Assembly: GCF_000143765.1 (NCBI RefSeq)
Contig: NZ_GL379773.1
Span: 248,001 to 312,000 of the forward strand
Direction: 5' to 3'
DNA from: Sphingobacterium spiritivorum ATCC 33861
Lineage (GTDB): Bacteria > Bacteroidota > Bacteroidia > Sphingobacteriales > Sphingobacteriaceae
DNA length: 64,000 nucleotides
Each line of letters opens with the position of its first letter. Within the stretch, counting starts at the first letter, position 1. Position numbers and translations under genes: made by a program. Under the pieces are notes generated by a model. It ran no database searches and was not told the origin of the DNA. It worked only from the letters and a program-made list of their open reading frames with translations. Shown here piece by piece: positions 26,591 through 35,727 of the stretch.

Positions 26591-28018
26591 TTAACATTCA
26601 GGAAGACTAAGCGGAATATGTACAGCCAATCCACCATCTGCCGTTTCTTTATATTTTACATTCATATCCTGTGCGGTATCCCACATCGTTTTCACCACGG
26701 CATCAAGACTTACTTTTGCCTTATCCGGATTAGAACGCAGCGCTAGCTGGGCAGCAGTGATTGCCTTAATTGCCCCCATGGTGTTCCGTTCTATACAAGG
26801 CACCTGCACAAGCCCACCGATCGGATCGCAGGTCAGTCCCAGATGATGTTCCATGGCAATTTCCGATGCCATCAGTACCTGCCGTTGAGATCCACCCAGA
26901 CATTCGGTCAGCGCCCCGGCAGCCATTGCAGAGGAAACCCCAATCTCAGCCTGACAACCGCCCATTGCCGCAGATATAGTTGCTCCCTTTTTAAAAATCG
27001 AACCGATCTCAGAAGCTGTAGCAATAAATTGAATAATCTTACTCTCATCAAATCCATTGTGAAAAGTAATAAAATATTGAAGCACCGCCGGAATTACCCC
27101 CGCAGCTCCGTTTGTAGGTGCCGTAACGACACGTCCAAATGAAGCATTTTCCTCATTTACGGCCAAAGCAAAGCAACTCACCCAATCCAGAATATAATCA
27201 AAATCTTTTCCTCCTTCACGTATAGCCTGTACCCAACTCTCAAAATCGACATAACTACGGTCGTTGATCAGTTTTTTATTCAGTTTTGCAGCACGTCGTT
27301 CTACATTCAATCCGCCCGGAAGGACACCCGAAGTATGACAACCTCTGTAGATACATTCTTTAATAGCTGTAAAAATACGAAGCACGCCGGCTTTAGTCTC
27401 TTCTTCGCTACGCCAGGCGCTCTCATTCTCCATGACGACATCAGAAATCTTCAAACCCGTACGCATACAGGCCAGCATAAGCTCCTGAGCAGTATCAATC
27501 GGAAAAGGCAAATCTATTTCAGATAGGAAACCCGAATCGTCTCCCTCCTGAACAACAAAACCGCCACCAATTGAATAGTAGGTTTCACTCACCGCCTTTT
27601 CACCTTTTAAAAAAGCCTGAAATGTTACCGCATTAGGGTGAAAAGGAAGACTTTCCTGAAATAAGAACAACAGATCTTCTTTAAAATAAAAAGGAATAGC
27701 ATGTTTACCGGCAAGTACCAGCTCATGAGCTGCTTTGATATGCTCGACCTTAGGAGTAATCTGATTCACATCACAGGTCACGGGATCGTCTCCGCTCAGT
27801 CCCAACAGGATGGCAATATCGGTTCCGTGCCCCACTCCGGTCTTTGCCAGTGATCCGTACAATAAGATCTTGACAGCTTCTACATCACCCAACACACCCT
27901 TATCTTCTAAGACTTTGGTAAACTGCTGTGCAGCACGCCATGGACCCAATGTATGCGAACTGGAAGGCCCTACCCCAATCTTAAACATATCAAATATAGA
28001 AATCTGCTCTTTTGCCAT
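26591..28018 (-). CDS. sdaA: L-serine ammonia-lyase (iron-sulfur type)
   Basis: A 475-residue single-chain L-serine dehydratase that turns L-serine into pyruvate and ammonia. The beta part begins [25 protein letters not shown], the signature substrate-binding motif. The alpha part carries [17 protein letters not shown] and the 4Fe-4S cysteines in [33 protein letters not shown] and a C-terminal Cys (LSLPEC). The enzyme is oxygen-sensitive. Its product 2-aminoacrylate is a substrate of RidA, encoded 13 kb away. An inverted repeat overlaps the promoter region upstream (28049-28080). Confidence 0.95.
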   Translation of the reverse strand: MAKEQISIFDMFKIGVGPSSSHTLGPWRAAQQFTKVLEDKGVLGDVEAVKILLYGSLAKTGVGHGTDIAILLGLSGDDPVTCDVNQITPKVEHIKAAHELVLAGKHAIPFYFKEDLLFLFQESLPFHPNAVTFQAFLKGEKAVSETYYSIGGGFVVQEGDDSGFLSEIDLPFPIDTAQELMLACMRTGLKISDVVMENESAWRSEEETKAGVLRIFTAIKECIYRGCHTSGVLPGGLNVERRAAKLNKKLINDRSYVDFESWVQAIREGGKDFDYILDWVSCFALAVNEENASFGRVVTAPTNGAAGVIPAVLQYFITFHNGFDESKIIQFIATASEIGSIFKKGATISAAMGGCQAEIGVSSAMAAGALTECLGGSQRQVLMASEIAMEHHLGLTCDPIGGLVQVPCIERNTMGAIKAITAAQLALRSNPDKAKVSLDAVVKTMWDTAQDMNVKYKETADGGLAVHIPLSLPEC

Positions 28019-28044
28019 TTTTTAGATCAACAATTTAATCGTCA

Positions 28045-28080
28045 CAAAAATATGATATATTCCATTACAAATATCATATT
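28045..28080 (-). promoter_or_regulatory. Candidate sdaA promoter with flanking inverted repeat
   Basis: On the minus strand a TATTTTTG box (28052-28045) matches TAnnTTTG and lies 26 bases before the sdaA ATG. Next to it AATATGATAT and its complement form a 10-base inverted repeat (28049-28058 and 28071-28080, spacer 12). The repeat is AT-rich, so chance is possible; operator function is inference. Confidence 0.35.
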
Positions 28081-28210
28081 GAAAAGGTTATTTCAACACG
28101 AATTATTGTCATTTTTATAAACAACGGTTTTCCCTCCACACATTCCGAAAAATTAACACTATTTAACACCCTCATACCTGTACGTAACAAGTCAGTTACC
28201 CGCTGTTTGC

Positions 28211-28218
28211 TATCTTTG
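28211..28218 (+). promoter_or_regulatory. Candidate -7 box TATCTTTG for the second GHL10 gene
   Basis: An exact TAnnTTTG match 30 bases before the preferred ATG at 28249, giving a short leader. The -33 region has no clear TTG. It lies in the divergent spacer shared with sdaA. It also lies inside the longer reading frame that starts at 28207, which argues for the later start codon. Confidence 0.5.
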
Positions 28219-28248
28219 AGGCCTAATAGTTGGGGGGATTCAAAAAAC

Positions 28249-29775
28249 ATGTTGCACTTTCGAAAGATAATCATTCTAATTCTTTTCATCAGTCATTTCC
28301 CGTATAAGGCCATCAGCCAAAATTCTCCGAAAAGGGAACTTCGGGGGGTGTGGATCGCTACGGTAGCCAATATTGACTGGCCAAGCAGAGACAATGAAAG
28401 TAGTGAACGGCAAAAGCAAGAGCTGATCAATATTCTGGATGCACATCAACGTGCGGGACTGAATGCAATATTCTTCCAGATAAGACCTGCTGCAGACGCA
28501 TTTTATGCAAAAGGAAGAGAGCCCTGGAGCAGATATCTTACGGGTGTGCAGGGTAAAGCACCTTCCCCGTTCTATGATCCGCTCGAGTTTGTCATTGAAG
28601 AAGCACACAAAAGAGGAATGGAGCTGCACGCATGGGTCAATCCTTACCGCGCATCTACCACACTGAATCCTGCCCATTTTTCCAAAGATCATATTACCCG
28701 GACAAAACCGGAATGGTTTTTTAAATATGGCGGAAAATACCTGTTCAATCCTGGATTGCCTGAAGTAAGGCAATATATTATCGACGTCATCATGGATGTC
28801 GTCAAAAACTATGATGTGGACGGGATTCACTTCGATGACTACTTCTATCCTTATCCGGATGCCAGAAATACTGCACTACCTGATGCACCTACCTTTCATC
28901 AATTCGGAAAAGGCTTTGCCAATATACACGACTGGCGCAGAAACAATGTGGATCTTTTGATCCGTGACCTCGGAATAGCAATTAAAAAGGAAAAGCCTTT
29001 TATCAAATATGGAATCAGTCCCTTTGGGATTTGGGACAATAAAAGAGATAACCCGGATGGCTCCAATACAAGCGGACTCAGCGGCTACCGCACGCTGTAT
29101 GCCGATGGAGTAAAGTGGATGAAAGAGGGCTGGATAGATTATATCAATCCACAAATCTACTTCCCGTTTAATAACAGGGCCGCAGCATTTGAAATATTAC
29201 TGGAATGGTGGGAAAAACATACGTATGGACGTCATTTCTATGTAGGACATGGGGCATATCGTGTAACTGAAAAACGTCCGGGATGGACCGATAAGGGACA
29301 AATTCCAAAACAGGTGCGTCATCTGCGGGATCAACATGAGGTACAGGGAAGTATTTACTTCAGCTCTAAATCGTTGATGGACAATCTGGCAGGCCTGCGT
29401 GATTCCATGCAGTATGATCTCTATCGCTACAAAGCACTTCCACCAACGATGGCATGGATAGACAGTATTCCTCCACAATCCCCTTACGGATTACAGGCCC
29501 ATGTGTCTTCAAACAGAAAGTCAACTACACTTGTATGGCAAAAGCCGAACGATGAACAGATCTATGGCTACATCATTTATCGTTTTGAAAAAGGAGAAAA
29601 TGTCAATACAGCAAATGCAGAACGTATCTTGCAAATATCCTACGATGACAGCTACCTTCAGTATACAGACAATACTATAAAACCGGGAGGACATTATTTT
29701 TATGTAGTGACTGCTATTGACAGAATGAAGAATGAAAGTAGTATCTCTAATATCCGGGAAGTCATACTCCCGTAA
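28249..29775 (+). CDS. GHL10 (DUF187) glycoside hydrolase-like secreted protein
   Basis: A 508-residue protein from the ATG at 28249; an in-frame ATG at 28207 would place a promoter box inside the gene and precede the signal peptide (MLHFRKIII..., cleavage near AIS-Q). It has no lipobox, so it is likely periplasmic or secreted, unlike its lipoprotein paralogue at 10038-11645. The GHL10 core runs from KRELRGVWIATVANIDWPS through IFFQIRPAADAFY, HAWVNPYRAS and DGIHFDDYFYPYP, with a fibronectin-III-like C-terminus (TTLVWQKPNDEQIYGYIIYR). A shared bidirectional terminator lies between it and the GH3 gene. Substrate is probably an amino-sugar polymer, by family only. Confidence 0.88.
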   Translation: MLHFRKIIILILFISHFPYKAISQNSPKRELRGVWIATVANIDWPSRDNESSERQKQELINILDAHQRAGLNAIFFQIRPAADAFYAKGREPWSRYLTGVQGKAPSPFYDPLEFVIEEAHKRGMELHAWVNPYRASTTLNPAHFSKDHITRTKPEWFFKYGGKYLFNPGLPEVRQYIIDVIMDVVKNYDVDGIHFDDYFYPYPDARNTALPDAPTFHQFGKGFANIHDWRRNNVDLLIRDLGIAIKKEKPFIKYGISPFGIWDNKRDNPDGSNTSGLSGYRTLYADGVKWMKEGWIDYINPQIYFPFNNRAAAFEILLEWWEKHTYGRHFYVGHGAYRVTEKRPGWTDKGQIPKQVRHLRDQHEVQGSIYFSSKSLMDNLAGLRDSMQYDLYRYKALPPTMAWIDSIPPQSPYGLQAHVSSNRKSTTLVWQKPNDEQIYGYIIYRFEKGENVNTANAERILQISYDDSYLQYTDNTIKPGGHYFYVVTAIDRMKNESSISNIREVILP

Positions 29776-29781
29776 TACAAT

Positions 29782-29824
29782 AAAAAAGTGGCGAATCATT
29801 CTTACCTGATTCGCCACTTTTTTT
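29782..29824. terminator. Bidirectional terminator between GHL10 and GH3 genes
   Basis: A perfect stem of about 17 bp (AAAAAAGTGGCGAATCA with TGATTCGCCACTTTTTT, 8-base loop) with T-runs on both strands, between convergent genes. Confidence 0.92.
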
Positions 29825-29837
29825 AATACGCTAAACC

Positions 29838-31547
29838 TTAAATTCCCGTTCCGTATTTATAATTTTCGTTGATCGTTACCGGCAGTTTACCTTTAGGCTT
29901 GATCTCTCTGAAGATAGCTCTGACTGCAGCTCTTTGCATAAACCAGTCATTCTGATACCCCATGAGTATAGATTGACTTTTCTCTACACCCGGCAGATCA
30001 GCTAATGCGTAAGGATTCGTAAACAGACAGGTAATCGCTTTTCTCTTCGCTAATTTCGCAATCACTTCTTTTACTTCAGGGCTAAAAGGAACCTCACTGC
30101 GCGGACGTGAACGATCATCGTGAATAGCTACGATCAACTGCTTATGTCCTTTCGCATTTTTAAAGATCTCCTGTAGTGCTTCTTCTTTTTCATCTCCTTT
30201 GATGTAATATATATCAGACTCCGGAAGACGGGCTTTCATTTCTTTTTCGAAATCCTGTGCAGCAGTCACACCTATACTTACAATGGCTGTTTTCTGCTTT
30301 GGCTGAAAGGAATAAAGACGGTTATTAGAATTCAGCAGTGTAATGGATGCATCTGCTAATCGCTGTACCAGTTGTTTTGAACTCGTTCTGTTCAGGTCAT
30401 CGTACAGATAGTTAGTACTGATTACACGCTTACGGTTCAGACCAACCCACAATTTTGCAGCAAGAACCTTCTTTACACGGGCATCCAGATCGGCTTGTTT
30501 GATACGGCCATCTTTGATTGCTTTTTCGATCAACCCAATAGCACGGCCACTGTTTTCAGAGACTTCCAACAAATCATGACCAGCAATAATAGCCTGAACA
30601 TCTGCTTCTCCGTTTGGAAAAAATTTCTTCACGCCACTCATATCCATGGCATCTGTAACCGTAAGCCCCTTGAAGCCCAACTGATCTCTCAAAAGTCCTG
30701 TTACCACAGGTTTGGAGATAGATGAAGGCATATTAGGAGTCGGATCCAGACTTGGAATATTCATATGCGCAACCATGACCGCTGGTGCACCATCTTTGAT
30801 CAACTGTCTGAAGGGATACATTTCCAACGTATCAAGACGCTCTTTACTGAATTTCAACTGCGGCAAGTCATGGTGTGAGTCCACATCCGTATCTCCATGT
30901 CCCGGAAAATGCTTTAATGACGCAATAATTCCTCCGTCAACCATACCGTCCATATAAGCTTTTGCTTTCTTAACGACATTGTATTTATTATCACCGAACG
31001 ATCTGAAATTGATCACCGGGTTTTTTGGATTATTATTGATATCAACTACCGGCGCAAAATTAAAATGCATGCCGATACGGTGAAAATCTTTAGCCACCTC
31101 TTTACCCATCTGATAGATCAGAGACTCATCCTGAATCGCGCCCAAAGTCATTTGATAAGGATAAGAAATTGTAGAATCCGGCATACGCATACCCAGCCCC
31201 CATTCACCGTCAAAAGTCATCAGCAATGGCACTTTGGCAACAGCCTGATAACGGTTAAACATATTGGCATGACGCACAGGTCCGCCCTGAAAGACAACCA
31301 GACCACCCAACTGTTCTTTTTGAATCACGGCAGCCACAGAATCTATATATTTCTGGCCCAGATTCGTATGTGCACGAACAAGAAACAATTGTCCTATTTT
31401 CTCTTTAGGTGAGAGAGTATTGAATACAGAATCAACCCAGGCGTGCTTTTGATTAATAAAGGCAACAAAATTTGGGTTAGACTGTGCTTTAGCGGCAAGT
31501 GAAACAGCCACAAAGGCAAGCCCTAAAACCATTTTTCTAAATATCAT
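29838..31547 (-). CDS. Glycoside hydrolase family 3 protein (beta-N-acetylhexosaminidase-like)
   Basis: A 569-residue exported protein (signal peptide ending AAKA-Q). The GH3 catalytic domain (about 45-375) includes MTFDGEWGLGMR, FNFAPVVDINNNPKNPVI, KHFPGHGDTDVDSHHDLP with the His/Asp dyad of NagZ-type enzymes, and the nucleophile Asp in VTDAMDMSGV. A GH3 C-terminal alpha/beta domain follows (about 400-555). The NagZ-like motifs point to hydrolysis of beta-linked N-acetylglucosamine, as in peptidoglycan turnover. Many relatives in this phylum carry an added serine beta-lactamase-like domain after the sequence KYGTG; here the protein stops right there (KYGTGI). Confidence 0.92.
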   Translation of the reverse strand: MIFRKMVLGLAFVAVSLAAKAQSNPNFVAFINQKHAWVDSVFNTLSPKEKIGQLFLVRAHTNLGQKYIDSVAAVIQKEQLGGLVVFQGGPVRHANMFNRYQAVAKVPLLMTFDGEWGLGMRMPDSTISYPYQMTLGAIQDESLIYQMGKEVAKDFHRIGMHFNFAPVVDINNNPKNPVINFRSFGDNKYNVVKKAKAYMDGMVDGGIIASLKHFPGHGDTDVDSHHDLPQLKFSKERLDTLEMYPFRQLIKDGAPAVMVAHMNIPSLDPTPNMPSSISKPVVTGLLRDQLGFKGLTVTDAMDMSGVKKFFPNGEADVQAIIAGHDLLEVSENSGRAIGLIEKAIKDGRIKQADLDARVKKVLAAKLWVGLNRKRVISTNYLYDDLNRTSSKQLVQRLADASITLLNSNNRLYSFQPKQKTAIVSIGVTAAQDFEKEMKARLPESDIYYIKGDEKEEALQEIFKNAKGHKQLIVAIHDDRSRPRSEVPFSPEVKEVIAKLAKRKAITCLFTNPYALADLPGVEKSQSILMGYQNDWFMQRAAVRAIFREIKPKGKLPVTINENYKYGTGI

Positions 31548-31668
31548 ATGCTTTAAAATTAATTAGGTACCACGAATTACGTCAAATAAAATTGATTTTT
31601 AAAACTATTTGTGCGTATTGCAACAAAAAAGATGCACAAAAACGCAAATTGTTACAAAAAAATATAGC

Positions 31669-32211
31669 CTATAACAGATCGTATTTTTTCTCTAAAAGAA
31701 TAGCCAAATCCAGGGATTGGTCAATCTCACCGCTGGCTTCTTTTTTCCAGAGCGAGTCAATAACAATTAATAAAAACTGTGTTTCAAGTTCCGGATTTTC
31801 ATATCCGAGTTCCTCAAATGCCCGGTTAATAATAGGCTGTACAGGTTTCATAAATTGTTCGTGTTGTTGACGCGAAAAAGAATTATGAGACAGACGTTCC
31901 TGCAGCTTCCAGAAAATAGGCTCTTCAGCCACCAGTTTACTTGGCAGAAAGATCATATTTTTGAGAAAGTCTTTTGGATTTTTGTAAGTCATCATACCCT
32001 TATGGTACATCAGCACCCTACGGTATCCGGATTTGATCAGATGAAAAAGCAGCGCATCTTTATTTCCAAAATGCTTAAAAATCAAGGCCTCTGAAACTTC
32101 TGCATTTTGAGCAATAATTTTTGTCGAAGTATCCGCATATCCTTTCTCAGCAAAGAGAGCCAGAGCCTCCTTCATTATCCTTTCCTTGCGACTCATCGCA
32201 TTATCTTTCAT
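31669..32211 (-). CDS. TetR/AcrR-family transcriptional regulator
   Basis: A 180-residue regulator. The N-terminal helix-turn-helix is clear: RIMKEALALFAEKGYADTST, then IIAQNAEVSEALIFKHFGNK, and the ligand domain follows to residue 180. TetR proteins usually repress and are released by a small ligand. It is divergent from the large TonB-type receptor gene at 32355, separated by 143 bases, so control of that gene and of itself is likely. A 13-base palindrome overlaps its own -7 box. An ATG five codons in is an alternative start. The ligand is unknown. Confidence 0.92.
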   Translation of the reverse strand: MKDNAMSRKERIMKEALALFAEKGYADTSTKIIAQNAEVSEALIFKHFGNKDALLFHLIKSGYRRVLMYHKGMMTYKNPKDFLKNMIFLPSKLVAEEPIFWKLQERLSHNSFSRQQHEQFMKPVQPIINRAFEELGYENPELETQFLLIVIDSLWKKEASGEIDQSLDLAILLEKKYDLL

Positions 32212-32229
32212 GTATCTTTATTGCTATAA

Positions 32230-32243
32230 ATATTACAAATATA
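32230..32243 (-). promoter_or_regulatory. Candidate TetR-gene promoter box and overlapping palindrome
   Basis: On the minus strand TATATTTG (32243-32236) matches TAnnTTTG, 24 bases before the TetR start. It overlaps the palindrome ATATT-ACA-AATAT (32230-32242), a layout that would suit autorepression. The sequence is very AT-rich, so the palindrome could be chance. Confidence 0.35.
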
Positions 32244-32354
32244 CCTAATCTTTTTATATTCGCACAGGCATAGTCGAAGAGGATAACGGATTGTCATTAT
32301 TTTTTTTACAAACAGTATTCCTATAAAAAGGCTATTACATCAACCTAAATTTCA

Positions 32355-35138
32355 ATGAGACACCTTGCGTTTGTCAGTATCTTTCTGTTCCTTTCCTTAT
32401 CGGCTGTTGGTCAAATCCGGATTTCCGGTAAAATCACAGATAAACAAACATCCCAACCTATCAAAGGGGCCAGTATTTCTATTCTTAGCAGCAAAGATTC
32501 AACGACCCTGAAAGCTCCCAGTGATGAGGTGGGCAACTATACGTTCAATAACCTGGAACAAGGCACCTACGTTATCAATATCAACTACATGGGGTATAAA
32601 CAGGATATGCGAAAAATTACCTTGGGAAGCACAGCTGCAACTGTCAATTTTCAGATGGAATCTTCAGAGATCATATTAGATGAAATAGAGATTACGGCCG
32701 AAACAGTTGCACTGAAAGGTGATACAATGGAATTTAATGCCAATAAATATGCAACAGCCAAAAACTCGGATGCAGATGAACTGATCAGGCAGATTCCCGG
32801 AGTAGAAATTGATGAAGACGGCAATGTAAATGCCCACGGAGAAGTAGTAAAGAAGATAATTGTAGACGGCAAAGAATTCTTCAGCACCGACCCTAAAATT
32901 GCGCTCAAATCTCTCCCTGCAGACATCATAGACAAGGTACAGATCATCGATGATAAATCTGAACAGGCTAAATTCTCCGGATTCGATGATGGTAAACGGG
33001 ACAAGGTCATCAATATCGTTACCAAGCCCAATCGGAAAAGAGGATATTTCGGAAAAGCAAACGGCAGTATGGGAAATGATGAAAAGTATGCGACCAATAT
33101 CAATATAAATGGCTTTCAGAATGACAAACGTTATTCCCTTACAGCAATGGCCAATAATACCAATGAGACCAATTTTGGAGAACAGGGACGCGGAGGCAAC
33201 AGAGGAGGAAATTCGAATGTTGAGCGCGGCCTGTCCAAGACATACGCAGTAGCTACAAGCGTTAACAACAGCTATTTGAATCAAAAAATGCAGGTAAGCG
33301 CAGATTACAATTTTAATTCGACAAATACCAATACCTTTACAAATTCCTTAACCAATTACATACTCGGTTCAAGGGCAAACCAGTTAAGAAAACAGACTCA
33401 AAATTCAGATAACGGATCCGTAAGTCACAATGCCGGAGCAAGGCTACACTGGGATATAGATTCCACTCAACGCATAGATTTTGTACCGAAATTGTCCTAT
33501 TCTTCCAATGACCGCACTAATTTTAATATAAGTACAACACTTAATCAGCTTCAGGATACCATTAACACATCGGACCGGAGAAATCGGAATAATAGCAACA
33601 ACTTTAATATATCAGGCGCACTTACTTATATGGTACGACTGAATAAGCCAGGAAGGACATTATCTGTCAATCTAAATGGTAATCATTCCTCCAATAACAG
33701 TGAGGGACGCACAAATGCGCTCAATCAATATTATAAAGATGCGCTGTTAAATCGTATCGACACCAATAATAATCAGAATATATCTGAAGGCTATGGAAAC
33801 GGAATAAACGGAAGACTGACGTTCACTGAAAATATATCCAGATTCAGCCGGTTACAGGCTAATTACAGTTACCGCAACACGGCAAATTATTCTGACCGCA
33901 AAACTTTTGAGTTCCTGGAAGAGACCGGACAACTGGGTCAGCTGAACGAGAGACTGTCAAATGAATTCAGAAATGATTTTGATTTTCACAGCGGTGGGAT
34001 ATCCTATTTATTCTCTAAAAAAGACAGTCTAACCTTTCAGATTGGGGCAAATTATCAATATGCTTCCCGCAAAAATGATAAGACTTTTCCTAAAAATGTC
34101 ATTACTACTTCCGGATTCAGGAGCTTTTTGCCGGAGATGAATATCACTTATCATATCGGTAAAGAAAAGCGGCTGGAATTAAAATACAATACCGCAACTA
34201 ATGCCCCTTCTATAAATCAGTTGCAAGACTTTATAGACAATCAGAATGCCTTACGTATTCAAAATGGTAATCCGGATCTGAATCAGGAATATAAACATAA
34301 TATCAGTTTTCAGTTCAGAGATATCAAAAAATTAACAGGACGAAGTTTTAACTCCAGTCTCAACTTTGAATACATACAAGATAAGATCGTCAATTCGATC
34401 TTGCTGACAGATACAGCTGTACAAATCACAGACGAGATTATATTAGGTGCTGGCGGACAGTACATCAGACCGGAGAATGTTAATGGAGCTTACTCCGTCA
34501 GGATGACAAACAGTCTGGGTTTACCGATCAAAAAATGGAAACTGAATGTCAATCTGAATAATAATCTTTTCTTCAATAACAACTACTCTATACTAAATAA
34601 GGACCTGTTAAATTCCAGATCCTATGGTATACGTCAGCGGGTAGGAGTATCCAGTAACTTCGGTAGAAAGACAGTAATTGGACTTTCCTACAACGGCAAC
34701 CTGACCTTTACTGAAAACCCGTCATTACAGGTCAAAAAATATAATGTGTACAACCATACCATCAACAATAATGCATCTGTAGATTTCTGGAAAGGAATGT
34801 TTGTGACTTCGAATATAAACTACATGCTTAACGGAGGTGTACAGAATACTTCCGGTGTCCAGACTGTCATCTGGAATGCCTCCATAGGCAAAAGGTTCTT
34901 TCAGAAAGAAAATGCGGAATTGTCTTTAAAAGCGTTTGACATTTTCAATAAAGCAAAAAATGTCAACAGGCGTATAGATGAATTCTCCATTTCAGACGTG
35001 CAGTCCAACACACTGACCCGCTATTTTCTGTTGAGTTTTACATACCATTTACGCAAATTCGGCGGACAGGAAAGCAAAGGATCCCGCGGACCGTTTAATT
35101 CGCGAGGAGAACGGGGAAGAAGCCGAGGAAACCGCTAA
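32355..35138 (+). CDS. TonB-dependent receptor-like outer-membrane beta-barrel protein (OMP_b-brl_3 type)
   Basis: A 927-residue protein with a signal peptide (ending SAVG-Q), a carboxypeptidase-regulatory-like domain (about 22-100), a plug-like region with VEIDEDGNVNAHGEVVKKI and IVDGKEFFSTDPKIALKSLP, then a long Asn/Ser-rich barrel of the OMP_b-brl_3 type. Unlike SusC proteins it has no SusD partner nearby. The C-terminus continues beyond the last barrel strand into a Gly/Arg-rich tail (SRGPFNSRGERGRSRGNR), and an RGG-like stretch (QGRGGNRGGNSN) also occurs near residue 280. It is divergent from a TetR gene, and its stop overlaps the convergent nicotinamidase gene by 4 bases. Ligand unknown. 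Confidence 0.9.
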   Translation: MRHLAFVSIFLFLSLSAVGQIRISGKITDKQTSQPIKGASISILSSKDSTTLKAPSDEVGNYTFNNLEQGTYVININYMGYKQDMRKITLGSTAATVNFQMESSEIILDEIEITAETVALKGDTMEFNANKYATAKNSDADELIRQIPGVEIDEDGNVNAHGEVVKKIIVDGKEFFSTDPKIALKSLPADIIDKVQIIDDKSEQAKFSGFDDGKRDKVINIVTKPNRKRGYFGKANGSMGNDEKYATNININGFQNDKRYSLTAMANNTNETNFGEQGRGGNRGGNSNVERGLSKTYAVATSVNNSYLNQKMQVSADYNFNSTNTNTFTNSLTNYILGSRANQLRKQTQNSDNGSVSHNAGARLHWDIDSTQRIDFVPKLSYSSNDRTNFNISTTLNQLQDTINTSDRRNRNNSNNFNISGALTYMVRLNKPGRTLSVNLNGNHSSNNSEGRTNALNQYYKDALLNRIDTNNNQNISEGYGNGINGRLTFTENISRFSRLQANYSYRNTANYSDRKTFEFLEETGQLGQLNERLSNEFRNDFDFHSGGISYLFSKKDSLTFQIGANYQYASRKNDKTFPKNVITTSGFRSFLPEMNITYHIGKEKRLELKYNTATNAPSINQLQDFIDNQNALRIQNGNPDLNQEYKHNISFQFRDIKKLTGRSFNSSLNFEYIQDKIVNSILLTDTAVQITDEIILGAGGQYIRPENVNGAYSVRMTNSLGLPIKKWKLNVNLNNNLFFNNNYSILNKDLLNSRSYGIRQRVGVSSNFGRKTVIGLSYNGNLTFTENPSLQVKKYNVYNHTINNNASVDFWKGMFVTSNINYMLNGGVQNTSGVQTVIWNASIGKRFFQKENAELSLKAFDIFNKAKNVNRRIDEFSISDVQSNTLTRYFLLSFTYHLRKFGGQESKGSRGPFNSRGERGRSRGNR

Positions 35139-35725
35139 ATCAACCTTCCGCTATCTTCTTCAAATGATCTGGCAAGTTTTTCAAACTGAGCCGGATCTAT
35201 TGCTTTTGTAGCATCGGTAAGGATTGCCGTCTTAAAGCCAAGAGACAACGCATCTTTAGCCGTAAAGTACACACAATAATCAGCTGCCAGACCGCATACA
35301 TGAACTTCTTCAATATTTCTGTCACGCAGATATCCGGCAAGACCTGTATTTTTCCGGCGTCCGTTATCAAAAAAACCACTGTAACTATCGATTTCAGGAT
35401 CAATTCCCTTTCGGAACACAGCTTCTACCCGGTCCATATCCAGTTGTTCATGAAATGCAGCACCACTACTTCCCTGCACACAGTGGGTAGGCCACAGTCG
35501 CTGCTCCAGACCATTAAGTTCAATCACCTCAAAGACGCTTTTACCAGGATGTTCCTTAGCAAAGCTTTTGTGATGAACAGGGTGCCAGTCCTGCGTTGCT
35601 ACAATAAGTCCATAATCTGACTGAAGCCGGTTAATCAAAGGAATAATCTCATCCCCGTGTTCTACCGCCAGCGATCCTCCCGGCAGAAAGTCATTCTGCA
35701 CATCCACTATAATTAATGCTTTCAT
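35135..35725 (-). CDS. pncA: Nicotinamidase
   Basis: A 196-residue cysteine hydrolase that converts nicotinamide to nicotinate for NAD salvage. The catalytic triad is visible: Asp8 (IIVDVQNDFLPGGSL), Lys106 (VFRKGIDPEIDSYSGF) and Cys151 (CGLAADYCVYFTAKDA). Metal ligands are Asp46 and His48 (TQDWHP) and His81 (PTHCVQG). It starts 2 bases after the response-regulator gene stops, so it belongs to the kinase-regulator operon. Its 3' end overlaps the convergent receptor gene by 4 bases, with no terminator between them. Confidence 0.95.
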   Translation of the reverse strand: MKALIIVDVQNDFLPGGSLAVEHGDEIIPLINRLQSDYGLIVATQDWHPVHHKSFAKEHPGKSVFEVIELNGLEQRLWPTHCVQGSSGAAFHEQLDMDRVEAVFRKGIDPEIDSYSGFFDNGRRKNTGLAGYLRDRNIEEVHVCGLAADYCVYFTAKDALSLGFKTAILTDATKAIDPAQFEKLARSFEEDSGRLI

Positions 35726-35727
35726 CG

